Shown one piece after another: positions 1-12,300 of a stretch of DNA of 41,662 nt (position 1 is the stretch's first letter; each line of letters starts with the position of its first letter). The notes beneath the pieces are model-generated. The model had not been told where the DNA came from, made no database searches, and saw only the letters and a list, made by a program, of their open reading frames with translations. Both the position numbers and the translations under genes were made by a program. Location: positions 7,191,953-7,233,614 of the forward strand of contig NC_049988.1 of the NCBI RefSeq assembly GCF_000003815.2, read 5' to 3'. This stretch comes from Branchiostoma floridae. Lineage: Eukaryota; Chordata; Leptocardii; Amphioxiformes; Branchiostomatidae.

Positions 1-283
1 AGGAGGAGATGGAGATGATGATAATGATGATGATGATGATGTTGATGTGGAAGATGATGATGATGTTGATGTTGATGTTACAGAGGTGGAGGAGATGAAG
101 AGGTCCATGGAGGAGCAGCTGAGGAGGAACCAGGAGGAGATGGAAATGATGATGATGATGATGATGATGATGATGTTTATGTTGAAGATGATGATGATGA
201 TGATGTTGATGTTGATGGTACAGAGGTGGAGGAGATGAAGAGGTCCATGGAGGAGCAGCTGAGGAGGAACCAGGAGGAGATGG
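1..283. repeat. 140-bp tandem repeat carrying the start of a coiled-coil exon plus ATG/GAT microsatellite
   Basis: Two full units and the tail of a third are visible. The acceptor CAG and the first exon bases occur at 81 and again at 221, exactly 140 bp apart, and bases 1-60 match the end of the unit. Each unit holds an AG acceptor, about 65 bases of the exon and a (GAT)n/(ATG)n run. Only the last unit runs on into the complete exon and its donor. Because 140 is not a multiple of three, using an upstream acceptor would change frame. Confidence 0.7.
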
Positions 284-339
284 AGACCATGAAGATGACC
301 TGGGAACAACGACTGCAGGAGGAGGCTGCACAGAACCAG
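224..339 (+). CDS. KIF28: Kinesin exon: charged coiled coil before the FHA domain
   Basis: The exon follows a TACAG acceptor (221-223) and ends CAGAACCAG before GTGGGG. It reads VEEMKRSMEEQLRRNQEEME and continues into a Trp-Glu-Gln stretch ending AAQNQ, a highly charged heptad-like helix. Kinesin-3 proteins carry such a neck/stalk coiled coil just before FHA. The acceptor sits inside a 140-bp tandem repeat, so an upstream repeat copy (acceptor at 81-83) could compete with it, and the exact 5' border is the least certain in the gene. Confidence 0.6.
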
Positions 340-3300
340 GTGGGGAGGGGCAGGGTGTAGGGGTGGGTACCAGTACAGAAATTCAGGTTCAGGTCCAGGG
401 AATAAGGTCCAGGTGTGGATTTGAACCTCAACCTGTCTGTGAAAACTTGTGAATGGGTGATACTCAAAACAATGGTCCATTTCACTACAAAGGAATCTGT
501 TTGATGACTTCCACTGGCATCTAAAATTGTATCTCCATGTAAACAACACTAACTGCCTCTGTTAACTGGTGGGTGATCGTGTGTGTGTGTGTGCATAGGT
601 GTGGGTAAGTGTGTGTGCATATAGGTGTGGGTAAGTGTGTGGGGGTAGGTGGGATTCAGGATAAGGGAGTGGTTGGGTGAGTATGCTAGTGTGTCTGTAT
701 GTGTGTCTGTGTATGTTTCTCTATGTGGAGGTGTGTGTGTGTGTGTGTGTGTGAATGTCTGTGTACATTTGTGTATGAGTCAGTGCCTGTGCCTGCACAT
801 GCTTGTGTGTAATGTACTCTATGTCACTCTGCATGCATCTAAATAATATATGTGTATGGGTCTATTTATGTGTTAGAAAACATATGTCTGACGTTGCCTG
901 ATTTTTTCCCCTCCCCCAGGAGAAACTGCAGGCAGAGAGGAGAAAGCAGGAGGAGATGAAGGTCATCCCCCACTTCTGGAACCTCAACGAGGACCCCTCT
1001 CTGACGGGGATGGTAGTGCACTTTGTCAGGGAAGGTGAGTAATCAAGAGAATGTTTCAGAATCTGACTATTTTCATATTTGTTGTAGATCTATGTTAGAT
1101 GTTTAGCTGTAGACCACATTATGGCACTTATTTCAAAGTAAGTAGAGTGCTTAATTTGTACGGAAAGTGTAAGAAGCTGAGTATACATAAATGCTTAAAA
1201 CTATGCTCCCCTAGTGTTAGATTTCACTTTCTATATTACTACATGTGTGTATTTCATATCTATTTTGTTCTAAAAGATGTTTTTTTTCTGCTTTGAAGGA
1301 AACACAAGAGTTGGAAACAAGAAGGCAGACCCTCCCGCTGATGTTGTTCTGATTGGACTCAGGTAAGAAACAACATATTTTTTGTCTATATAGCTCATTA
1401 TTTTGCACAAATTGCTTTGGAAAAAGTACAAAGATAAGATCATTGAACATTGCTTGTAGGAAAATTCATTGATAACGATATTGTATTTACGACTTCATTA
1501 AGTATCCATTAATGCCAAAGAGGAGAGAGGGAGAGAGAGAAAAACAATGTGATTAGTGATCTAATCAATTGTTCAGGCAATCATTAAGAGGAGCATCATA
1601 CCTCTATTGCAGATAGAGGAAAAGTTTTTAAAAAAGATTCCTTGACGTCATCGCTTTCGGTATTTCCTTTAGACATTATTTCAGTCATGTAAATAAGAGA
1701 CATTACATGGAAAATTGCTTACAAAAATGCACACCTTTTACTCTATGTTACAATCTATTTTGTATCATTTGATATTTTTCCATCCAGTATCCAGGCCGAG
1801 CATGCCTTAGTGAGGAATGACAACAATGTGGTGTACCTGAAGCCGGCAGCAGCTGATGCTAAAGTGTTGGTGAACGGCAAACCTCTCACAACAGAGGATG
1901 GGGAGGAAGAGCTGCACCATAATGACAGGTGGGGAAAGAACAGGATTTATTATCAATTTGAAAGTACTTTATAACAAATACCTTCTATAGATATCTGTTA
2001 ACTGAATGCAATGCATAACAGAAAAGTTAAACAGTTACTGCAATTTCCAACACAAAAATTGGACTTCTCGACTGAATAGCTCCAGTCTTTGTCAAGGAAT
2101 GAACAATCCACTGCTTCTGTGACATCATGTTATGTAGCTAGACTCGGCAAGCAGTGGATCATACGTTGCAGGAAATCTATGGCGGCCACCGTCTCTGTTA
2201 AGGGAGGGACTATTTGCCAGCGGATATAAAGAAGCCATCTATGTCAGAGCCTCACAACCATTCCTGGTGTGAATGGATCAAACCTTACAGTCTGATCTCC
2301 GGGTTGACGTCTTAAAAAGGTGATAGTCACCTGTTATGTCAATCCTTCTACAAATGTGGTAAAACTAAATGTTTCTGTCCCCAGGGTGATGTTTGGGTCG
2401 AACCACCTGTACGTGTTCCACCACCCCCAGGACCTGGCCAAGCAGGAGAAGTCAGGCAAGAAGGTGGAGAAGGTCACCTACGAGTCCGCACAGGAGGAGA
2501 TCGCTCAGAACACAGGCTTTGATATGGACAAGGAGGGAAAGTCCAAAAGTAAGGAATCTCTCGGGATTGTTCAAACACATGAATGTGATTATCAACAAAA
2601 AGATTTCTGAGACTTAAAAACCCTTAAAACTTAGACCTTAGACCAGGGCTCTAGGCAGCTTGAAATTTTTTTCTGTCAGCCAATTCCCATTGTCGCGAAA
2701 ACACTATTCCAGGCGTTAGAAAGACTGAACTAAGACCTTGAAAAACGGGTTTTTAATGAGATTATTGTATGCGAAAGGCCACCGACACACTTCGTCAACA
2801 ATAATAACAATAGCAAAACAAACAGTGCATGGCTTTTACGGCCGTGGACGGCGTCCCCAAGCCGCCTGTAGCTAATCCACCAAAGATTTTGTCCGTCAAA
2901 GTTGACGGATTGGTTTTAAAATTTTTCCGTAACACGCAGCAAATTTCCGTCAATTGACGGAAAAACGGATGCTGGCTAGAGCCCTGCCTTAGACCTTAGG
3001 TCCTCCTGTGCCGTGAGGCACATTGGGTAGCAAGTAATTTCCATTGGCCTCTGTCAGACGCAACCATCTCTGCCAGGCTTTGGCAATTTGAGGGCAAGTC
3101 TAAAAGTAAGTTGAGTTTTACAATATTCTTTAAACAGTGACTTAACACCCAGACATGGACAATCACAAATGACCCTTTAAAGACCCTTTAATGCTGTTTT
3201 TAAGAGGTACATGTAATGCAAAGCATTGCATAGCTTTTCTGAGGCCATAGGGATAGTGCTACATAATATCCTCTTTGCAGTTGTCTTTTCAATGTTATAA

Positions 3301-6300
3301 GGTCAGCATTTAAGTGTTGTAAAGAAAAAGTGGTGTTGCAAAGAAAATTTAAACCAAGGAATGCAAGACATCAAAAATCTTCAGAATAGGACTCAAGATG
3401 GCGGCCCCCAGATAGGTGTGTTACGGTTGAGGTGCGCTCCTGCCTACTTAAATCTCCACGCTATGTCTAAATAGAACTCAAACCGCATCAATTTCTGGGA
3501 GTCTAGGACGTTTATATTTGAACTGTTGAATGGGAAAGAGAACTAGGCGCTCCAGGGGCTCTAGCAGCACGGAAGAAGGTAGTCCGAATCTGAAACGCTG
3601 CCCCCCACCCAAGACACCAAAGATGGCGGCTTGTACGGGGAGCGACGAGTTGCAGTCTCTTTCACCAGAGCTTCAGACGCTCGCGCATCTGATCCTCAAA
3701 CAGTCTCAAAAACAACAGGAGACTCTACTAGGTCAGTTTCAGGATGTTGGGGAAAAACTGTCTGGCCAAATTCGCGCTTTAGACAACAAGGTCCAGGGTT
3801 TGTCAGCCGACTTAACCAGTTTACGCGAGCGGGTGGGAGCAAACGAACACGCTGCGGAATTCCAGTCGGAGGAAATTCAAGACTTACGCCGAGCGCTAGA
3901 CGAGGAACGACGTGCGAGACTGAAGGCTGACCTGCTGGCAGAGCGTTATTCGAGGAAAGCCGACATAATCATTAGAGGCCTGCCATGCAACAAGGAGGAA
4001 GATTCACAACAGGTATTTGCTGTCTTTTTGTCGGAGAAACTTCATCTTGCGCCCGTGCCTTTCGCCGCGGCCCATCGCCTCTCCAGACCTACAAAAACAC
4101 GCCCGAACCCACCCCTGTTGGTCAGATTGTTGAACTTTCACGATCGAGATCAGATTCTACGGGAGGGAAGGAAGTTACGCGGGAACAAGGAGGGACTGGC
4201 TGTTTACGAGCATCTTCCCCCTCCCCTTCAAGCAGCGAGGGCCAGCCTTGTCCCCGATCGAGACGCTGAAGCAGCAAAAGCCAAAGGTACTGATACTAGG
4301 GTTTCGATTTGGGTGCCTCCTAAGGCAACGTACGCAGTGTTACTTGTGAACGGTCAAGAGAAGAAACGCGCCGATGCGATTGACCTTATGCTATCTACAA
4401 AGAACACATGAGGGTGAACATGTTGTTTAAAATGTGACTGCAATTATTAAACGAACATCTCATCCCTTTGAGGCACTGGTGTGTTTTTTATGAATGTGAA
4501 GACAGTATTAGTATATAGGAATCAGAATACCTTCCTGTCTTGTTTGTAAATCACAGGAAGTAAGAAATATGCGGCGGCATTAAATTTTGGAATTGGCTTG
4601 CAGGCTTGACAGGTGCAAGCATTCGTTGGAACACGTGCTGATCAGCGTGCACTTAATCGACTTGAAATGTCAACATACCTTGCGTAACCCACAGCCGAGC
4701 CGGTGTATTCCGTTGCTGCCTGTTCTTTTCTTTTGTTACAGTATTGTTTGAGTTCTGAATCGGCCCGATTCTCCTACTTGTGTTCATTCATATCCAGATG
4801 TTATATTCTGTTATTTTGATTTCTGACTTAGTTGGATTATAGAAAACTTATGATCATGTTATTTTTGTTTCCACTTACTTACTTTATACCAAAATGTTGA
4901 TTATGTTATGTGGTTTTGAGTTTTGAATCAGACTGATTCCCATATTTATGTTGTTTGTTTTGAGCTCTGACTTTGTTTGTTCTACTCCAAGGCAGAGATC
5001 ATGGGATTTTGTTTATGATTTCCTATTCTGCTTGAGTTATGCCAAAGTGGTGATCATGTTATGCTATTCTTAGTTTTTGAATCGGACCGATTCCCATAAT
5101 TACTTTTCTTTATTATATTAAGACGATGATCACGTTACGTTGATATGAGTTCGGTTTGATTTACACTAAAGTGGTGATTTCGTTATGTACATTTGAGTTA
5201 AGAAGTGGACCAATTTTCTTACTAATGACTGATAGTTGTGAGTTCAAAATGAAGTTTCAGAAGAAAGGTGATTTAGCTTACAAAACGTCACTTTCAGAAA
5301 CAGAGCTACTATTCTATAATATTGAAGTGTAAGATTGGTCCAATTTTCTTATCTTCACAATGTTTCCGTGGAATTAACAAATGCGATACTTTTGACGGAG
5401 CCAACGAGATGGAAGGGCCACCAAGCTTTGTAAATCTTGTGTTCCGTTGAGCTTTATTTTGTTTTGTTCTAATGTTCTGTTATTTATTATTTTCGTTATT
5501 ACTGCATGGCACGATGTGTTATGTTTTCATGTGTTTTATACCTAATTTTGAATTGTTACCTATGCTATGTAGTTTACGTGACCCCAATTACCTGCAACAG
5601 AATTATGCTACTTTGTGTACATTAGCTTTGCCCAACTTATGTTTTGCATCCTGTGGACGCCCCTTTTTATCAAAATATTTGACAACTTATATTACTTTTC
5701 AAAGGTCTCATGGTATTGCCAAAACTTAAGATATGCAGTTATAATTGTAACAGTCTGGGCGACCACAGGAAACGCAACCAAATCTTTACATGGCTAAAGG
5801 ATAAGTCTTATGATATATATTGCCTGCAAGAAGCCCACTCTACACCTTTGAATGAGGAGAGATGGAAATCAGATTGGGGGGGTCCGATTCTATTTAACCA
5901 TGGTTTAAGTAATAGCAGGGGTGTTCTTATTTTATTTAAGAAAAATTTAATCTTTACTGTCCATCAAACTCAGAACGATAATTCAGGACGATGGATGTTA
6001 TTGGATTTAACTATTGACCTATTCCGTTTTTCTTTAGCAAATATTTATGCCCCAAATACTGATAATCCATCTTTCTTTGTCGATCTTGAAAACAATGTAC
6101 AGTCTTTAACATCTTCTGGTTTACATACTATAATAGTGGGGGATTTCAACACAGCATTGAATTCTAACCTGGACAGAGCTGGACACCAAACTTCTAATTA
6201 TCATCCAAACTGCCTTCAAGCCATCAACTCCCTTTGTGCCAACCTTGACTTAGTCGACATTTACAGATACCACCATCCAACAGCCGTCCGCTATACATGG

Positions 6301-9300
6301 AGACGCCGACTTCAGGCCAGTCGCATTGATTATTTTTTAACTTCTTTTTCATTAACCCCTTCTATAGAAAATGTTAAAATTGAAGATAGCTTAAGATCGG
6401 ATCATTCCTTAATTAGTATCTCTTTACTCTTATCTACTACACCAAAGGGGCCTGGCTTTTGGAGACTTAATTGTGATTTGTTGAGTGACCAGCTGTTTGT
6501 GAAAGAAACCTCAAAATTTATTACAGAATTTTTCCTCTTTAATGAGGGATCAGCTAACCCACACATAGTATGGGAAGCCTTTAAGTGCACTGTGCGTGGT
6601 CACCTAATCAAGTTTTCATCTTGGAAGTTTAAACAAAATAGAAATACTGAAATATTGCTTATAGATGAGATCAAAAGGCTGCAAGAAGAACTAGACTCAT
6701 CTCCGGATGACGACATTTTTGACCAGTTACAGGGTAAAAAACAGGAGTTGGAAATAGTTTATCAAACAAAATCTAATAATCTGATAATGAACAAAAGAGC
6801 CAAGTGGATGGAACAAGGAGAAAAGTGTACGAAATTTTTTATGAATTTAAATGGTAGAGGACATGTAAGAAAGAATATGACAAAACTTGTAAAGCCAGAT
6901 AGTTCAGTGGTAATTGATCCGGAAGAAATTTTAAGACAACAAACAAAATTTTATGCCGACCTGTACACTTTCAAAGACCCCCCTATGTCTCTAGACAGCG
7001 ATGTCTTTTTGCCTTTCTTTCCGCAACCTCCACCAGTAAGTTTATTTGATAGTCAGCGCGATAGCTGTGAAGGGTTTATTACAGAAGTTGAACTAAAAAA
7101 GGCTATTGAGTCATTTTCTGTTGGTAAGTCACCCGGTTTAGATGGCCTTCCCATAGAATTTTATAGGGTCTTTTTTCAAAGTTTAAAACAACCACTGTTG
7201 GCTTCCTTTAACCATTCGTTTCAGGTTGGTTGTTTATCAGACACACAGAAAACTGGACTCATCACGTTATTACTTAAACAGGATTCCACGGGAAAAGACA
7301 AAGAACCTTCGCATATAAAAAACTGGCGCCCGGTGACCTTATTAAATTGTGATAACCGTATACTGTCTAAATGTTTGGCCCTCCGAATGAAGAATGTTAT
7401 CTCATCTCTTGTTTCGTATGATCAGACTGGCTTTATGAAAGGGCGATCCATTAGTGACACTATACGGAGACTTTTAGAAATAATAGAATACTATGACCGA
7501 AATGAAATGCCGGGTTTGATATTTTGTGCAGATTTTGAAAAAGCTTTCGATAAAATTCGACATGATTTCATTTTTAAGGTTTTGAAGTATTTCGGATTTG
7601 GTGATTCATTTATTACATGGATAAAAGTTCTGTATAAAGACACTTTTAGCAAAATCATCAATAATGGTTATATTTCCGAGTCGTTTGCCCTTAACCGTGG
7701 AGTCCGACAAGGATGTCCCATTTCGCCTTACTTATTTGTCTTAGGGGTGGAGTTACTAGCTATGAAAATTAGGAGTAATATTGAAATTCAGGGTTTAACA
7801 ACATATGGTCTTGAAACAAAACTTTTACAATTTGCCGACGATTCCAATTTTCCCCTGGTTCCAAAGCTTGGTACCCTGTATGCCTTGGTAAAAGACATAG
7901 AAGTGTTCTCAACATTGTCAGGTTTAGTGCCAAATTTTGATAAGTGTATGATAGTACGAATAGGATCGTTAAGAGACACCAACTTCTTTATTCCTTGCTT
8001 ACTACCATTACAGTGGACAGATGGCCCTGTAGACATTTTAGGAATCCATATCCCCAAGTATCTATCAGATATTGTTGCTTTGAATTTTGACCGAAAAGAA
8101 TCAAAGATAGATAAGCTTTTAAATCCCTGGAAAGGAAAACTACTTTCTCTTCTAGGTAAGGTTACTCTAATTAATTCCCTGATAGTGTCGCAATTTATCT
8201 TCTTGTTTCAATCCCTTCCTTCTCCACCTCCCTCTTTCTTCGAGAGGTTTGAGAAAAAAATATTTAAGTTTCTGTGGAGTGGTGGACCAGAACGAGTGAA
8301 AAGAAAAACAGTTTATAATCTCTACGAATATGGCGGTCTCAAGCTTAGGAACTTGCAGGCTGTTGATCTTACCCTGAAGGCTTCTTGGGTGCCCAAATTG
8401 TACCATAATGATAAATGGTTCTGCTCTAAACTGCTACTTTGCTCAAGTGTTTTATTTACAACTAATGTATTTCCCTTTTCGCAACTCACACTTCGTGATT
8501 TCGAAATAGTTATGAAAGAAAAGGCACAAATCAGTCAATTCTTTAGGCATGTCATACAGGCGTGGCTAAAGTTTCAACTACGCCCTCCAGAGACTGCACA
8601 GGAAGTGAAACAACAGCCTATCTGCCTAAATTCACACATTCGCATATCCGGAAAACCATGCTTTTTGATGTCACTATACAACAGGGGGGTAGTCTTTGTA
8701 AATGATATTTTAGACTCACAAAATAAGCTTTTAACTTTCCAAGACTTACTATTAAAATTTGGGGACACATGTGCAGAGTTTAAGTATAATCAAATCATAT
8801 CAGCAATTCCTAGCAATTGGAAACATTTACTACGACAGGTGTCACCAGAGTTAAGGGTTTGTGTTCCGGCGTGTAGAAACATAAACTGGCTTCAATTTCC
8901 AAATATTAATAAACATCTGTATTCATTTTTCATGTCTGACGCCAGGTTATGGGATATCTCTGACCGGATCCAATACTCGTGGGGGGAATACTTAAACACA
9001 CCCATACAATGGAAAATAGTATACAGTTTACCCTATAAAGTTACCATTGATTCCCAACTACGCATGTTTCAATACAAATTACTATTTAAATTTCTAACTA
9101 CCAATAAGATATTGCACAGGTGGGGGGTAATAGATACATCACTTTGCAGTTATTGCACAGAAGAGGAAGAATCAGACATTCATTTATTTTGGGATTGTAG
9201 GATTGTTACAAAATTTTGGATACAGGTACAGGATTGGTATTTTAAGCACACCGGGAATTATTTACATCTTACTTTGTTTAATGTGTTATTTGGTATTATA

Positions 9301-12300
9301 AGTGATCGTGTTCCAGCTTTGTCCAATTTTGTTATTTTGTTAGGTAAACATTTCATTTTTAAATACCGCAACAGACGCCTTAGCCTAGAATCATTTATTT
9401 CATATATGTCATATTATTTTAAGTTAGAAAATATCATCGCCAGAAGACTAAACAAAACTAAAAAGCATATTGGTAAATGGGGTAAATTGATTGGTTATAT
9501 ATAATTTGATATGTCTCATGTACTACTGCAACGGTAATTGGGGTATAATTTCTTGAACTTCATTTCTTATTAAGTTCACTGTGTTTTACTTATCAGTTTT
9601 ATAGGTTCACACATGTCTCTTTCTGTTTACGATTTACGTGCCATGCATGTGTTTGTATGTGTTTCGTTTCTTTGAAAATCAATAAAAAAATTTAAAAAAA
9701 AAAAAAAAAAAAATCTTCAGAATACAGGACTCACAATTTGAATCCTAAATACATTTGTTATGATAGTGCATCAACTTAAAGGAAGAAGTTTAATAATTTA
9801 GCCAAGTCTGACTCAATTGTCTTGATGCAGGAATCATTTTGTAGTTACTTCTTACCAGTTGCTTCCAAGACCTCTCAACCAATGAACACTAGATTCTTTC
9901 CTGTAACGCAGGGCTTCCTTGGTACCAAATTGCATAGTAACAGGAACGGCATCATGTGCCCTTTATACAGTACTCTGGCAGGTGTAGCTTCTCAACTCCA
10001 CAAGTCAGATATGGGGACTATTTTGGGGTCCGCAGCCCCGCTCAACCTCAGATTATCTTCCATTGGTGAAGGCGAAGGAATGTTAACGTTGATGTAGACC
10101 AGCTTTCCACATACGATAGAAAACTGCTTACAAAGAAATACCATAGAGTGCACACTACAGTTTTACGTTATGTATCTGCAAGTACATACTATATTAGGTT
10201 TTTAGAATGTACTCTTACTAGACAGATCCTTTATAACAGTTTCCAGGTTAAAATACGACTTTAGTCTAAGCCCTCAGTTTACCAAAACAGGTGCACATAG
10301 TTAAGCCACTAGAAGGTAGACTGGCATAATTGGTCAATTTCACGGGTTACCAGACATAATTTCAAGGTTTTGAGCTTTTGTATGATGACTACCACCTATA
10401 GGGCTGGTCATAGGTTTCTGAGGTCTATAATGATTTGAGGTAGCTTTAAGTGTAGGAGATATAAAGTCCTTCATCTCTTTTTGGGATAGCAAGATTGTTA
10501 AAGTATTGTGTTTAAAGATGAACAACCATGTACTGCCCAACTACGCTGTACAGCTTCTACGAAGGGCTCCACGCAACAAACGTAAGACATGGAGATCATA
10601 AGTTTGGTCTCTTGTATGCTACAGCTGTCTGGTTACTTCTGTATGGTGTGAAAATGCATTTTGCTATGTCAGTCTAACTTCAAACTTAAATTAAACAGAT
10701 TGAGGAATTTTAGGCTAGTACAGTGGCTACTAATGTCAAGTTTTGATTTCAATTCAGTTTAACAAGGCAGTATAAATACTTTTAGATAACTTGAATTTTG
10801 TGCAAAACTTCTTTCTCAGTCATGCAATTGCACTTATCATGCAATATCAATGTACAATGTGGGGAAAAGTAGAACATCACATCCAAGTTCAAGAATACTA
10901 CATGTAATACGCCAAAAATAGTTACTCAAGCAACTGGATATGGCTTTGAGTAACTATTTTTGGCGTATCTTATTACCTGGATGTCTAACCTACATCAACA
11001 ACTACTACATGTAATGATTTTTTTATGATAGGATTTTCCTCAACATGGACAGAACTTAAAACATACACTTTCAAGGTTCTACAGAGATCTTTTCTGTCAT
11101 AAGACATTTTGTACAACATTTTGAATCCACAATTGTCCCAAGAATGCCAAATTTAGTTTGCTATAATCATAAATTCATAATCCTATTGTTAATTTACCCT
11201 TTAATATGTGCAAGTTTACTTGGGCGTAAGCTAGATAGTATATGCAGGGCTCGAAATACTTTTTTCAGCATACCTGCACTGGTGCATGTAATACTTAAAA
11301 TTACCTGCACCAGACAAATTATACCTGCACCACTCTGAATATAGGAAGTATGGATCATACTAAAATTGTTCAGGAACCATTGCTATTTTTTTTTCTTTTA
11401 TATCTTATAGGTTGTAACAGTCAATGCAGCTAATAACATTATCTACATTGTATATATGCCTACATTATAGGACATTTATGTATAAAACCCAGTACATGGA
11501 CCAGTGCAGGTTAGGTGCAGGTAGACACCAGAAATACCTGCACAGCTCCAATTTTACCTGCACTAACCTGCATATGCAGGTGGTATTTTGAGCCCTGATA
11601 TGCAATGTTTAACGCTATATAATTCTGTTGTGTCCAGATGAAATGCTGCTACAGGAAGACCTGATCGCCATGATGCCCATGGTGAACGAAGCCAACGCCA
11701 TGTCTGAGGAGCTGGACAAGAAGTGTCGGTTTGAGATCGCTCTGGTGTCGCCCCAGGCACGGGGACTCAAGGAGGGAAGGACAGAGGTAAGTCTTTGCAA
11801 AATTTAAGCATTTCAATTTCTTAGTTATGCGCAAACCCAACATTGTCAACCCAAAAAACAGAGTCATTTAGCTGGCTGTCATTAAGCCCAACATTTATGT
11901 GCAACCACATCTAACTACTGTAAATGCAGAAATGTTCGCGGTGGATTAATGTTCGCAGTTTTCGCGGTGACCAATTCACCGCGAATTTAAAACCACAGCG
12001 AATATTTTTCTATTATGATATTAGATTGCAGTCTATGGTGTTACCCCGAACTTAAATCCACCGCGAAAAGTCCTTTTTCCCGCTACCGCGAAATTAAATA
12101 CATTTACAGTATTGCGTGACAGGGATCAACAGCCAATGAACTGGATTTGGCAGTGGTTGGTTTTTGTACACCCGGAAGCTGTTTTTTTAGACGTTCAACA
12201 TATATTTTTTTCTTTGCTGTCCACAGAGAACAATGTGTATCAGAAGCCTTAGGTTTTAAAGATTTGTCCTAGTTTCAGTTTTTCATCATCTTCTTAAAGT

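Larger units (their letters stand above)
3389..9710 (+). mobile_element. Full-length L1/Tx1-like LINE with two intact ORFs and target-site duplication
   Basis: About 6.3 kb inserted in the sense direction in a kinesin intron. It has a 5' UTR beginning near AAGATGGCGGCC, ORF1 (3530-4411), a 1.3-kb spacer, ORF2 (5710-9504), a 3' UTR with AATAAA at 9681 and an A-rich tail to about 9712. The flanking direct repeat is AAATCTTCAGAATA (3375-3388 and 9711-9724). Further similarity (GGACTCA beside both copies, with a 2-base gap) means the duplication may be longer or that the 5' end joined by microhomology. Intact ORFs, tail and duplication point to a recent insertion by target-primed reverse transcription. 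Confidence 0.92.

Noticed and set aside
47-238. Met/Asp-rich open frame
   Set aside because: It is an ATG/GAT microsatellite inside the 140-bp repeat, out of frame with the kinesin exon after the first unit.
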